DNA of 64,000 nt from Berberis thunbergii (Eukaryota; Streptophyta; Magnoliopsida; Ranunculales; Berberidaceae): NCBI GenBank assembly GCA_003290165.1, contig QNQO01000538.1, forward strand, positions 434,001 to 498,000, in the 5' to 3' direction. A program made the position numbers and the translations under genes. The notes beneath the pieces were generated by a model. That model made no database searches. It worked only from the letters and a program-made list of their open reading frames with translations, and was not told the origin of the DNA. Below are positions 38,601 to 49,781 of this stretch, piece after piece (position 1 is the first letter of the stretch; each line of letters opens with the position of its first letter).

Positions 38601-40189
38601 AGTTTTTACTGGTAATCCACTCTTCTCTGACGATGATATAATGGCTGATTGACTGCAGTAGTTACAAGTTCATATATGCTAATGCTAGATATTCCATTAC
38701 TATAGAGCTGACTTAATTTTGCTTCTTTTGTTGCCATTGAATAATCAGTAACCAGTGCAAGAGCTGATGAAGAGGTGAGATTTCTCCCTATTTTGAAATT
38801 TTTATAGCCCTTCATGGTGTCTATGTTTTTTGTGTTTCTTGTGTAAATTCAACTTTGTGCCACTGTACAGACTATTGACCGATTAATAGAGACTGGAGAT
38901 AGTGAGCAAATATTCCAGAAAGCAATTCAAGAACAAGGACGTGGCCAGGTTTTGTCCACTTCTCCTCCATTCAGCTCCCTTTCAGCTTATTGACATCTAT
39001 AGAAAACGTTTAATAGCGTGTCATTAAAATGATTCCCAAGTTGGTTTGTTATTATTATTTTCACGAAAATTTTGTGTGTATCATATGCAATTACAGTCCT
39101 TTTGTGGCTGAACCAAGATTCTCAAGTTCCTGGCTGTAAAGTTTTTTTAGTGACAATGTTTTCCTTCGTATGTGTTATATGAGAGAAATTCATGGAAATA
39201 GTGGATCAAGGCTGGATGTCAAATGTGTTTTCTTCTGGTCTCTGTTGATTACTGAAATAGTTTGTATCTGCAGATACTGGATACCCTGGCTGAGATTCAG
39301 GAGCGTCATGATGCAGTTAGAGAATTAGAGAGGAAACTTCTTGAGTTGCAGCAGGTATTTAATGTTTACTTGCATCACTGTGTAAAACTTGGATTGACTT
39401 CGTCATTCTTACTAATCAGGCTCTGGTCTTCTATTCTCAATGAACAAATGTTGTCTGATGCGCCTCACGAAATTCCCTTAAAAACTTGGTGTAGATTTGG
39501 TACTTGTTTGATATACATAATTTTTCCATGTTAGCACCGTTTTCTCATTTTTGTGACTCATTTCTGACATTGGCCCAATCAGTGTGAGAAACATGTAACA
39601 TTGGATTGTTAAGTTAATGCTGAAAATAACAAAAAGTTGGGAGAAATCAAGCCTTCCCTTCCTAATGTAAAAACAATGCTTATTCCTATTGGGCCAAGAT
39701 CAAGAAATATCTCGAAGTTGGTCATCAGCTTTTTTTTTTTTCTTTACACTTGCTAATGTAATTGGGCAAAACACAAATTTTCAAGAAAATGTTGGCAGTT
39801 TCGGTGGCTTCTTAGATCTTAGTAACAAGTGGATTCTTAGATCTCATCCGTACCATATGCAGGTATTCATGGACATGGCAGTTTTGGTGGAAGCACAGGG
39901 TGACATGTTGGATAATATTGAATCACAGGTATTGAGATCTGTCTTCTATGATTGTATCACAGTATAATAAAATTACTGATCTCTGTCATCTAATTTTGTA
40001 TTCCATTTTACTTTTAAGGTATCAAGCGCGGTTGACCATGTGGCATCCGGAAATACTGCACTTCAGAAAGCGAAGAAACTACAAAGGAACTCAAGGAAAT
40101 GGATGTGCATCGCCATCATCATCCTGCTCATCATCGTGCTCATTATTGTTGTCTCTGTGATCAAGCCATGGAGTAAGAAGGGTGCGTAG
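26674..40189 (+). CDS. SYP132: Plasma-membrane syntaxin (Qa-SNARE, SYP132 type), exon 7 lacks one base
   Basis: Thirteen exons: 26674-26691, 27098-27202, 27337-27393, 31563-31611, 37367-37455, 37535-37608, 38423-38464, 38551-38611, 38749-38774, 38871-38948, 39274-39354, 39863-39928, 40019-40189, all with GT..AG borders. The product is about 305 residues, as in SYP132: [19 protein letters not shown] near the N-terminus, Habc bundle, SNARE motif (about 205-266) with zero-layer Gln about 239 in [12 protein letters not shown], then a membrane anchor (about 278-297). SYP132 drives vesicle fusion at the plasma membrane and cell plate. In exon 7 AAGAAAAAATGA reads K-K-K-stop; every other junction stays in phase only if one base is missing there. 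As written, the protein stops after about 136 residues and loses the SNARE and anchor. A sequencing error, a polymorphism or a true null are all possible. Confidence 0.93.
27396..28309. other. Syntaxin intron 3, unassigned left part
   Basis: No TE recognised. An open frame (27961-28287) with an overlapping alternative frame has a protein-like look ([20 protein letters not shown]), but I cannot assign it to a family. It may be a captured gene fragment. Confidence 0.4.
28310..28582 (-). mobile_element. LINE 3' fragment, distal part, in syntaxin intron 3
   Basis: On the minus strand the frames give a [12 protein letters not shown] motif followed by [14 protein letters not shown] and [14 protein letters not shown], resembling the C-terminal tail after the zinc-binding domain of plant LINE reverse transcriptases. 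It continues the fragment at 30400-30650, from which it is separated by the LTR-flanked insertion at 28588-30368. Confidence 0.5.
28588..30368. mobile_element. Internally deleted LTR element nested in a LINE, syntaxin intron 3
   Basis: Direct repeats of about 310 bp (28588-28905 and about 30064-30368) share long strings such as CAAGAATCGAAATAACAATG-like sequence and CTTATTTGGCAAACTAATT. The outer ends are TGATAG and CATCA. The 5-bp flanks GAATG (28583-28587) and CAATG (30369-30373) differ at one base. The 1.16-kb interior has no reverse transcriptase; it holds a GATCGACTGGATCGATGGGG-type repeat region (about 29370-29640) and a CT-rich stretch. I see no clear primer-binding site, so orientation is open. 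Confidence 0.6.
30400..30650 (-). mobile_element. LINE fragment with reverse-transcriptase zinc-binding domain
   Basis: The minus strand reads [20 protein letters not shown] and [11 protein letters not shown], the zf-RVT signature (C-x2-C ... H-x4-C) of plant LINE elements. Only the 3' portion remains. Interrupted on its 3' side by the LTR element at 28588-30368. Confidence 0.65.
30668..31024. repeat. Two-unit tandem duplication in syntaxin intron 3
   Basis: The unit beginning GGGCTGGAGCCATATCTT at 30668 is repeated at 30856 and ends in both cases with CATGTCCTTGTCTGGTCCAA. The first unit is about 188 bp, the second about 168 bp because of a small deletion. Confidence 0.75.
31612..32850. other. 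Syntaxin intron 4, left part, nothing assigned
   Basis: AT-rich intron DNA. A C-run (CCCCCCTCCCCCCCC) lies at about 32418-32432, and a GGTGATCTTTATGG/GATGATCTTTATAGC pair occurs at about 32740 and 32846. No coding or RNA gene is seen. Confidence 0.45.
32855..35760 (-). mobile_element. 5'-truncated plant LINE (L1-type) in syntaxin intron 4
   Basis: On the minus strand, in order: RT start [13 protein letters not shown] and [13 protein letters not shown] (about 35725-35630); [10 protein letters not shown]; a damaged catalytic box [20 protein letters not shown] (about 35340); [19 protein letters not shown] (about 34630); the zf-RVT region [19 protein letters not shown] with CRLC and HLFFEC (about 33910-33750); and an RNase H domain [31 protein letters not shown] (about 33380-33170) and [15 protein letters not shown]. 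It ends at a T-run (about 32873-32882), its former poly(A) tail. Many stops are present. A second insertion interrupts it at about 34797-35120. Confidence 0.85.
34797..35050 (-). mobile_element. Possible solo LTR inserted in the LINE
   Basis: The sequence splits the LINE reverse transcriptase frame. On the minus strand it begins TGTTAGGAATAGG, has a TATA-like TATAAATAAG (about 34970) and AATAAATAG (about 34820), and ends CTTCTTCA, as LTRs do. A 25-bp sequence (CCTAACAAACATAGCAACTT plus G) is duplicated at about 35015 and 35040. Diverged copies of LINE sequence GAGG...AGATAT...ATAGGA lie on both sides (about 34770 and 35122). Confidence 0.45.
35823..37176. mobile_element. Possible hAT-like non-autonomous element in syntaxin intron 4
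   Basis: The left end CGGACGGAGCTACATAGG and the right end ATCCTGGCTCCGTCATTG are imperfect inverses of a type often seen at plant TE termini. The flanking 8-mers GACATCAC and GATATCAT agree at six positions. The interior holds no transposase. A stretch at about 35985-36340 has open frames in both directions that I cannot assign. Confidence 0.4.
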
Positions 40190-41427
40190 TCGGAATGCAG
40201 TTTGTAGTGTAAAATAATAGCTCTGTCAGTTTCTTCAGAAGTCAACAATATTCATTTTTTCTGGTCCTTGTTTTCTGAACTAAGGTTCTGGTTGCCTTTC
40301 ATATACTTTTGTTATATGGATGTCTTCCACCTACCTTATATTCGAGGTCGTATATGTTATTTGTAACAAATCAGAATACAGTTTCTGCTTTTATTTTGAT
40401 TCTTTGAGGGCATATGCTGTTGTGATGTCATTGTTGTTTTATGTCGCACTGTGTACCTTTGCAAAATGTTATATGTAATATATTAATTAGTTGAAATAAC
40501 TAAGTTATTTTTCTTTTAGGAGCATCAAATTTTATTCAAGTCTCAATCTGTGATTTGATTATTATTGTCTGGATCCCAATTATTTTATAATCCACTTGAA
40601 GCATTATATTTGGTCTGTGAATTAAAAGGTCGAAGGCATTATTTTGCATTTCCCATCATTTGCCATCTGTGTTAATTTTTGAAGTTTACAGTGTGTGATT
40701 CATTACAGACAGTGTGTGATTCATTACAGATATTTAGTGCGGGTGCATAGGGCGTGAACAAAGGTACTATGTGTGGTCACTTTGCTATATATCCCCTTTG
40801 GATTGGCAGATTAGCTTAGGACGGAAGATGGATCTTATCATCCCATTTTGGATCATATTGTGGATTGGCAAATTTAGAAATCTGACCACTGGTACCTGTT
40901 AATCAGGTAATTAACAAATTTTCGATTTCATAACAATGGATGCTCTTACTCATTTACTGCATATTAACAGAACTAGGAACAAATGGTTTATCCAGTCTCT
41001 ATCATCCACGAGACTTCACCAAACCAACAGATGAATGCTAAAAGCAAAAACAATTTTGGAAGAGATCAACTGAAGCTGTGAAAGTGTCCCAATCCATAGA
41101 TGAATCTTCCAAAAATGATAATTGATTGAATGCAACACTGGCACCTACACCAGTGATTTGCTGAAACTTTATGATTCAAACACAGTGACCGCCTCCATCA
41201 GTTACCAGAGTGATTTAATTTACAAAACACATTTCGTGTTAAAAGGAAAGAATTTGGTTCAATGAATTTGGTCTAATATTGTGATTGGAATGATTCTTGG
41301 ATCTTAATATGCTTTAGCATGATTCTTTGATCTTGATTAGCATGCAATTATGTCAGCTTACTCATCTATAAATTCATGTATTGCTTAGCAAATGAATCAA
41401 CAACTTCCACACAAATTTATCTTATTA
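40190..41427. other. 3' flank of the syntaxin gene and intergenic DNA
   Basis: The first 300 bp or so is probably 3' UTR. GTGTGTGATTCATTACAGA is tandemly repeated at about 40690-40730. No gene is seen. Confidence 0.45.
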
Positions 41428-41959
41428 TGTTGGAATATTAAACCCACTCCAATTATCCATGGGCCTAAAATTGCCCATGTACTTATCCACGATAGTACCG
41501 TGTGAATTTACAGTGTAGTTGTACGATTGATACCCACCAATATAGTTATAATCCCACGACTCCGCTCTCGCTTCCGCTGGATATATGATTGGATTCACCT
41601 TCTCTACAAGTTCGAGCTTTTAGATAGTTGCCAATTTATCATAGTATCAGAGCATTGGTCCTCGGAGGTCGTGGGTTCGAGTCTCGTCCAGTGCAATTGC
41701 TCCGAGAATTTTCAGTATTTTCCTCGCGCTTGCGCTGAGGGGGAGTGTTGGAATATTAAACTCACTCCAATTATACATGGGCCTAAAAATGCCCATGTAC
41801 TTATCCACGGTAGTACTGTGTGAATTTATGGTGTAATTGTACGATTGGTATCCATCGATATAGTTATAATCCCACGACTCCGCTCACGTTTCCGCTTGAT
41901 ATATGATTGGATTCACTTTCTCTACAAGTTCGAGCTTTTAGAGAGTCGGTAATTTATCA
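41428..41959 (+). mobile_element. TRIM element, second family
   Basis: Two LTRs of exactly 214 bp (41428-41641 and 41746-41959), each TGTTGGAATATTAAAC...AATTTATCA, differ at roughly 20 positions and flank only 104 bp. TAGTATCAGAGC right after the first LTR (41642-41653) is a one-mismatch initiator-tRNA-Met primer site. GAGGGGGAG directly before the second LTR is the polypurine tract. The interior includes GGTCGTGGGTTCGAGTCTCG, a tRNA T-arm-like string. Flanking 5-mers TATTA and CTTCG do not match. Confidence 0.9.
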
Positions 41960-42167
41960 CTTCGACAGTTCGTTTTGGTCAGTTTCCATCTCTAATTCTT
42001 CTCTTTCAGTCGTCTTAATTTTTCTTTACGAGTCTCTTTAGTTTCGATCCATAAACAACTCTTTCTCATTCATGGAGTATTGAGTATACTAATCAATGCC
42101 ATTATTACTTGCTAATTCTTTACAACTTAACCAACAGATGATTAGACCAAAGACAGGAAAAAAGTTG

Positions 42168-44489
42168 TTATTCTATACACGAAGAAACATTTCTATTCAG
42201 TGGATCAGGAACAATTGACCCAGTAATAGAAAATCTTGTGGAACTTCTTCGTAGCCACAACTCGTACATTACCATGTAAAAAGCATCATAATTAACTGGG
42301 AAACTATTCCACTGGAAATGTCTACGTACCTTTAATACGTTCTTTTGTAGAGCTATATACTCTTCGGAGCTTACTCCATGCAGGATTTTCTTCAGCAATG
42401 GGATATCTAAAGTAGCAACAACAATAGAGAAGCTCTTCCAGTTAAGTATATCTGCAAAAGGTAGATCATAGTAGTTGGCAATAATGACAGGGACACAACC
42501 ATAATATATGGAGTCTCCTATACGCGCCGTGTTCACTTCAAAACCTTTTACATGAAGGCAGAACTTGCTCCCTAGAAGAGCATCGGAGTAGGGAGTTGAG
42601 AGTCGACCATAATGGACATATATCTCGCTGTCATTTCTCCATTCTTCAAGGAGCTTTATACGCACTGGTGAGTTAATTGCTCCAGCAAAGAATGCTAACT
42701 TTTTCCTGAAAGAGTTGAAGAGAAGTGTTTAAGAGTTTGGAGTATGAGCTAAGTTGTTCCAAACCCATATTATTTGACAGAATTCTCCTCTAGATAATAG
42801 CAAATGATAACAATTCAAAAAAATTCAAGGATCTTAACACTTCCAATACCACACACGCTGAATCTCAAGTTTTCAAATGTGATGAAAGTATATGAAGTAT
42901 GAATCTTAAGTTACCGTTTTGATAAAGGAACATTTGGAGGATCTCCTTTTCTTGGCCAAATTTGAGGCAGAGATGCATCTTTATGAGTGATATACCCTGA
43001 AAGGAAATAGCTCGAGGAGCAGACAACTTGAATTGCATTATACTTCACTTCTTCAGCCTTCTTCATGGCTGACCTTCCAATGGAATGACAAGCAACATAA
43101 AAATGGTCTGTCCCACCGGTGTGGTTCCAGTAAGGATAATTCCGACTTATATTAAAGATGTATGCTTTAATAAAATCTGGGATACCCGCAACACCCACTC
43201 TTGGGTCATGCCGTAGCCTTGCAATAGAAAAGGGTAAGAAGAAGAGATCTGCCTCTAAAGGATCCTTTGTAATGAAATGGCTCTGCATAAGAACCTTCTT
43301 AAAGTAACTTTCGCTAGCATAATTCCCCCCTGGTTCGAAGTCCACCGGTAAGAATGCATTTGCGTAAGGATCATCTTTCCTGTGAGGATAAACATATATC
43401 TTCAAGCTCCTATTCATCTCCTTATAGTCTTCCAGAAAGATATCTTTGTCATGGAACACATCCTCATTCACGTACTTGCCTGAACCATAACAACAACCAA
43501 CAATTTGCAATGTACATGTCAAGATTCCAGGTTATACACAGACATGAACTCATCTTTCATTTCACCAACGAGTTCAATTAAATTCAAGCAGTTGGTAGTG
43601 ACTAAACCGACCTGTCTTGGATGACCACAGATGTTCATTTTGAATTTTTGAATTTTTTTTTATTTTCTTTTTCATCAGGAAATATTTCAATCGAGGTAGA
43701 CTACCCCAATCTATGGTTGTAATGCAATCAGAAGGTACAACAACACTACTTGTAAATTAGAAAATATTTACATAACATACAATTCCAACCGAAGGTTTAA
43801 ATCTTTTCATCCTTCTAATTAGTACTTGTCTTCACAATGGTCATTTGCATAAAAAGCTCATTTACAACAAAATACCTATAACCAATTGGTAATATATTCA
43901 CCATAACATACAATTCCAATTGAAAATATATCCCTTAAGGGAGTGTTGTCAATATTTCATCCATTTAATGCATAATATTTTATATTCAAAATGAAAATTT
44001 TTAACAGAAAAAATTCATATACAAAACACTAAGTTCAAGACTTCATTTATACCCAAAATTCCCAACATATTCAATCGGTAAACAACAACCATAATTGAAA
44101 ACACTCAAAACCCACTTACCATTTGAGCTAATTGGTCTCCTAAAACTCCTCCATGACGACTGATGACTCACATCTCCTTGACTTCCATTATTCAACAAAG
44201 GCAAGGTTTTTACAGGCTTGAAGGATTCAGCAGGAGCAGAAGAGTTATAAAGAGGAGATTGGATGATGGGGTGGGTTAAAATCGAGTGATTTGAATACCC
44301 AATTGCGGGTTTAACAGATAGATGTGATTGGTGGTGAGTGGAGAAGAGCTTTGAAGTTGAGGAGATGTAGAAGAGAATGAAAACAGAGGTGATTAGAGCC
44401 AAAGTGGAGGAGATGAAGAAGTAGGTTTTGAATGAGTTGGAGAGACGTTGGTGGGTCAAGTAGTTTAAGAGAATCGAAGGTCGAACCAT
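42168..44489 (-). CDS. Exostosin-family (GT47) glycosyltransferase, type II membrane protein
   Basis: Three exons on the minus strand: 44489-44120, 43479-42915 and 42705-42168, with donors GTAAGT and GTAACT and acceptors TTCAG and TTTCAG; the joins keep phase. The product is 490 residues. A signal anchor lies at about 22-42 (TYFFISSTLALITSVFILFY) after a short basic cytosolic tail, followed by a Ser/Thr-rich stem. The exostosin domain runs from LKIYVYPHRKDD (about 150) through NYASESYFKKVLMQSHFITK, GGTDHFYVACHSIGRSAMKK and SLPQIWPRKGDPPN to KFCLHVKGFEVNTARIGDSI and YYGCVPVIIANYYDLPFADI. These fit plant GT47 proteins of the At5g03795/At3g07620 type, Golgi enzymes thought to act in cell-wall glycan synthesis; substrate unknown. 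No lesion seen. It converges with the syntaxin gene, a TRIM lying between. Confidence 0.92.
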
Positions 44490-45140
44490 GGAGAGGGAGT
44501 AGATATGATTGATTGATCTCTGAAATTATGTACAGAGAACTGAAGGAAAAACAGAGAGATGTGTTTTGAGTTTGATTTTAACGACAAATGGAGACGATTG
44601 TAACGACAGTGAATAAGGTTGACAGACTTGCTGTCCTGATGTTGCGTCTTCTTAGGAAGTTGAATTCCATCAGCTGCACCATAAAAAAAGTTCAACAACC
44701 ATTTATCCCCACAAGTTACCCTCACCCACACGGCCACACCGTTCATTTGATATTTTCATTCCCACACATTGCATGTTTTCTCCCACACCAATCTTCTGTT
44801 CCATATAGTAAAAAGAAAAACTTTAATCTTTTCTCCTTCCAAATTCAAATGATCCAAAGCTCCTTGTCCCCTCTCAACTTCTTTTTCTATTCTTCAATCG
44901 AAAGCTCCATCTTCTTCTATTGAAAGTTCCCCCTCCATTTTTCTTTTAAATTAAACCATCACTCTCTCCCCCAATCTCTCACATTCCACTTCCATTCGAC
45001 TCACCTAAAAGGGTTCATCAATCGAGCGACAATAGTAAGAAATAGAGACAGGGTTGCGATGGTGACCATCACAACGACCGCACCGTCGGCCTCCCCTCTA
45101 CTCCTCTCTTTCCAAAACATCCTAGCACTCAATCAAAACA
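44490..45140. other. Promoter-side DNA of the glycosyltransferase gene
   Basis: No gene is seen. The open frame at 44588-44923 on the + strand has no recognisable features. CT-rich stretches (about 44810-44990) are compatible with a plant promoter or leader on either strand. Confidence 0.4.
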
Positions 45141-45745
45141 TAAAAATATGTTACTGTCTTGACTTTCGACCAACACTAGATTGAGAAAGATTCTCGAGCT
45201 CATCAACACACGAAAAATGTGGTACTCTGAGTTATTTAATGGATACAATTTGAATCACTTGAAAATGTTTTGAAATGAACAAGTTATAGTCATTTTAATA
45301 AAGTCACTCAAATCTATCCGCTAAAGAAATATGGTATTGTCTCTGACTTTCAACTAACTTTGACGCTCGATTGAGACCGATTCTCAAGCTCATCAAACAT
45401 AAAAAAATGTAGTACTTTGTCTAACGAACACAATTTGAATCACTTGAAAATATTTTGAAATGAGCAAGTTATGATCATTTTACTGCGGTCACTCAAAACT
45501 GTCTAGCAATGACCAAGTCGCAAAGGCTCAAACGAATGTTAGTCTCTCACTCGCATGATCCGCTACGAATATAAGTCTCTCACTTGCATGACCTACTAGA
45601 TAACTCAAAGCACTACTTGTTTTGTGTTTTGATGAGCTTTAGAATTAGTCTCAATCAAGCGTTAAAGTTGGTTGAAAGTCAGGAACAATACCCTATTTTC
45701 TTACTGGACAGATTTGAGTGATTGCGTGACTATGAGTTTTCCACT
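45140..45745. repeat. Two direct and one inverted copy of an about 190-bp repeat
   Basis: Copies begin near 45146 and 45336 (shared GATTCTC[G/A]AGCTCATCAA and CACTTGAAAAT.TTTTGAAAT, spacing about 185-190). A third, inverted copy lies at about 45630-45740 (TGATGAGCTTTAGAATTAGT, GGTTGAAAGTCAGGAACAAT). The inverted arrangement could form a large stem. Confidence 0.7.
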
Positions 45746-46840
45746 TGTAGGTGCCTCCACAAGGGTCAAATTTTTCCGACGCAATAGCCTCGATGAGTAG
45801 GGAACTCACTATCGCACAGGCCGCCGCGAAGGCAAGGGAAAAAACAGAAAATGAGAATGAAATGGGCGAAGACTGAAGAAGAGAGTGTGAGAGAAGAAGA
45901 GAAGGGAACTAATGAGTGGGAGAAGAAGAGATGTGGGAGAACTGGGAGAGGGGAAAGAGAATGAGAAGAAGATGGAGAGGGGAAGGAGAAGAAGAAGATG
46001 GAAAATGGGTGATGGTGGCTGTTGTGGCTCCATCTCCTTTCTTTCTCGCTGTTGCCGGTCGTCTCACACAGGCCCTCGCAATCAATCACACCCGTCCATA
46101 TTGTTGTTGTTGTTCTTGAGAAGAGAGGGTGTGAGAGGAAGAAGATGAATAATGGTTTTGAATTGTGTGGCAGAGCAGGTAAAAAAATTGGATGGATGAT
46201 GTAAGTGATGGTAACTTGTGGTGCCAAATAGTTGTTGCCTTTTAAGAATGCTATGTGAAACATTTTGGTAATACGTAAAAGAAAATTAAAATGTATTTTG
46301 AATTAAAAAAAGAAACTTATAATGTTAACAGACAAAAATACAATCTTCTTAATCAACAAATCTAATAAGTCGATACAAAATCAATGCATACTCATCCTCT
46401 GTGAGAACATCTCCATGGAGTAGGAAAAAAAATTTTGACTTCTTCACTTATGGAGAAAAATGTATTTTTTTTATCCCACATGTGTACACAACTTGGAGAA
46501 AATCCATTCCTTCCGCTTTGAATGTCATCATGCATTCAAAGTGGAGGTTGATAAGGTGATTCCCAGCTTCAACGGTATAATTTGGAAAGTGAAATTGAGT
46601 AATGAGTCGCAGAAATAGTATCAACCCCATGGAAGTTAGATTGACGTTAGGGTAAACTTTAACAACGAAAATAATTTATCATACGCCTATCATGGATAAA
46701 AGTGTAAAAAAACTCTTAACATGATATTCAATTGGGGTCAACAAACTTGTCAAAATAAGGAATTGGGTTGAGATTGAGGCGAGATGACACGTAACCCATT
46801 AGCATTAGAGCATATCCAGTATGCTGACAGAGAAATGAGT
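45746..46840. other. Intergenic, GA-rich segment, no supported gene
   Basis: 45880-46020 is GA-rich, giving long low-complexity open frames on both strands. The remainder is AT-rich. No family match. Confidence 0.5.
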
Positions 46841-46854
46841 GAGGTAATTAATAT

Positions 46855-47880
46855 TTTCATTTAAATAATAGACTTAATTATCCCACCCTTAGTTGAGGAC
46901 CACCCACAATAGGTGTTTGGGTTGGGTGTCAATTGGTATGATGTTCAAAAGTTGGGTTTTATTGATTTGTTGAAAACCTCAAATTTATTTTTGGAAAAAT
47001 TAAAAAATTGAACGTCCATTCCTTAGCTTACATAGGATATTCTATTCCCCACTTCGCGATTTAGCCCATCCGTAATTAGCAAGCTCTTTCGGGTGAATAT
47101 GACTGGGATATCCCACCCGTATTCATCCCAATATGGATGCTCTTAGAGGTGACACGGTATGATATGATACGATATGACCCATTGCCACCTCCTCATATAT
47201 GGAGGCTGGATGGAATGAACCCCCGTCCCAATATCCATTTAAGTTTGGTTTGGGTACAAGTTGAGTCCAAAGTCTTTTCAGTACGCCATTGTGGACTGAA
47301 AACACTCGAGCCCACCTAGAGAAAAAACTAGCCAACCACTCTATATGAAAGAAAGAAGAACATAAAAAAAAATATTATTTTCATTTAAATAATAAACTTA
47401 TCCAACCTTTAGTCGAAAACCACCCACAATAGGCGTTTTGGTTGAAAAATCAATTTTTTTGGAAAAATCAATTTTTTTTTTGGAAAAATACAAAGTTGAG
47501 TGATGTTCTAAATGACACCATAAGGAATGACACCCAGTCCTTAGCTTGTCTGGATATTCTATTCCTCACTTTGCGATTTAGACCATCCATAATTAGCTTG
47601 CTCTTCTGGGTGAATACGAGTGAAATATCTTTATCCAATCAAAGATATCTCACCATATTCGGCCCACTATGGATGCTCTTAGAGGTGATACGATAAGATA
47701 TGATACGACTGATTGCCACATCTCAATCAAAAATATTAGGAAACCAGGTTTTGACAATCTCCATTTAAGTTTGGTTTGGGTACATGTTTAGCACAAAGTC
47801 CTTTCAGTACGTCATTGTGGACTGAAAAACTTGAGCTCACGCACAGAGAAAATGAATCCACCACTCCGCAAGAAATAAGG
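46855..47880. repeat. Tandem duplication, two units of about 525 bp
   Basis: Unit 1 (about 46858-47370) and unit 2 (about 47382-47880) share ATTTAAATAATA[G/A]ACTTA, GACCACCCACAATAGG-like, ATGGATGCTCTTAGAGGTGA and GTTTGGTTTGGGTACA in the same order at spacings of about 524-537 bp. They are diverged. No gene is visible. Confidence 0.7.
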
Positions 47881-48282
47881 AAGATCCTTTTATAGCGAAC
47901 ACATCGTCCTCTAGGCTCTTCTTTCTTCTTAGGGGGGTGTATTCAATTAAAGATTTTAATGGATTTTAAAACTCTTGGATTTTAAAGAATTTTCAAATGT
48001 TTTTAATGGATTTTATGAAATTCACATGGTTTTTTTTAATGGATTTTAAAGGATTGAATTTTGATGAATTTTAAGGGATTCTTACGGATTTTTATGGATT
48101 TTTTTTATTAGTCATAAGAAGCCATGAAAGAACACCGCTTACTGAAATCATTGCTTGGGACATGCTTTGCTAAAATTAGTTCCTCGCCAAATTCATCCAA
48201 TTTTCAATAGATTTCTAAGACCTTTGGATGAGATCCATCTCTAGAGAGAAAAACATAGACGTTTACATTAACCTCTACCTAA

Positions 48283-48880
48283 CTACATCCAAGCTCTTTT
48301 TATACCTTTACTAGACATTATTGCCTTCACCTTAGCAACATCTTCGCACATCCCTTTGGCGGCATAAATAATGGATAGCAATATACAAGTCGATTCCATT
48401 TGGGGTTCAAGCTCGAAGAGTTCCCTTGCAGCCATTTCTCCCATTTTCACATTTCCATGCTTGCAACTCATCCAACTTTGTCCTAATTTTGATTACAAGA
48501 TAATGAATCTCTTTGTAATTTTTTCTTCCTAGTAGGAATATAAGCAATACGATGGATTTGGAGCAACAAACTATATGAAATTTTCTCGAAAAGTTTTAGT
48601 ATCATTCTCATACTTCATTATTGCAGTAATGTTTAGGATGCTAGAGTTTGAGAATTCATTATTATCGAAACTAAAAACTTGAGAAGCTAATTGAAGACAG
48701 TGGCATTTACTGTAAGAATAAACCAAAGTGTTGTAAATGGCAAGTATTGATCCATCACCCAATTTAACAATATGGCATGAATCTGAATGACAATATTCTT
48801 CATAGTGGTATTTACCTTATAAACGGAAATCAATGTGTTGATATAACCAATATTTTTGTGAGGCATTTCATCAAACAAAT
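48283..48880 (-). pseudogene. Pentatricopeptide-repeat (PPR) protein gene fragments
   Basis: On the minus strand, the part nearest 48471 reads HGNVKMGEMAARELFELEPQ and IYAAKGMCEDVAKVKAIMSS KGIK, the E-motif end of plant PLS-class PPR proteins. Upstream pieces read MFDEMPHKNIGYINTLISVY (about 48870) and YNTLVYSYSKCHCLQLASQV, which are PPR repeats. Most of the protein is missing and frames are broken. PPR proteins process organelle RNAs; this copy lies inside a transposon-like element. Confidence 0.75.
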
Positions 48881-49460
48881 GGCGTAACTACACCATAGCA
48901 AAAAAACACGTACATAAGATGAAAAAGGCATAAAAAATCACAAATCTGAAAGCCTCATTGAAATATTAAATGTTATGTGTTTTGCAGTACGTAGTAGTTG
49001 TATGCTTGTATGGATGTTAATGAGTCTGATTGTGACGGGGATGTATGGTGGAAATAGTGGGTGCACTAACTGTTTAGATATTCAACTATAGTATTTGTTC
49101 ATATTTTCGCCTTTAATCAAAAGAGTATATGTATGCAAAAAAAAAAAAAAAAAACTTTTACTCCTTCCCTTTCTAGTCTTCTTCCTTGTTTGTGTACACT
49201 TGGTTTGCAATCAATTCAAAGCTATTAAACATTGATATTGGATTTGCTAGGAGCGGTAGATTCGTAAAAATGGATGATGGGCTCAATTGAGATTGAAATG
49301 GGGGAGTTTATTGATTTTTGTCATAAAGAACAAGAACCCTAGAAAAAGGGAAAGATATAGAGAGGAATGAGAAAGAGATAGATGAAAGAGAGAGAATACA
49401 AATCCGTCGAAATATGAGGGGAAGGTTGGATTTGAAATTACTCTTATTATTTATACTTTT

Positions 49461-49781
49461 TAGGGATGAACAAAAAATCGATCAAACCGATTAAACCGAC
49501 CGAACCGATTGGTTCGGTTTAAATTCGGTTCGGATCGGTTTCGATTTTAAAAAATTCAAAATCGAAGTGGTCGGTTCGGTTTTCTGTTTCTATGTGATTT
49601 TAACCGACCGAATATATATAATAAATAATATATATTTTATATATAAATAATACAATATGTTTAAAATAGTTGGTCGGTTTGATTTTATTTTAGTTTTTGT
49701 TCGATTTTAGTCAGTTTGATTTCGGTTTGAAAATTTTAAAACCCACTTAAGTCGGTTGGGACGGTTCGATTTTCAGCCCTA
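49461..49781 (+). mobile_element. hAT-type MITE, copy 1
   Basis: A 321-bp element beginning TAGGGATGAACAAAAAATCG and ending CGATTTTCAGCCCTA. The 8-bp flanks ATACTTTT (49453-49460) and ATGCTTTT (49782-49789) differ at one base. The interior is rich in AACCGA/TCGGTT motifs. It is related to the element at about 55142-55483, inserted in the opposite orientation. Confidence 0.75.

Noticed and set aside
45766..46263. 165-codon minus-strand frame and several + strand frames.
   Set aside because: GA/CT-rich low-complexity sequence, Ser/Phe/Pro runs only, no conserved motif.
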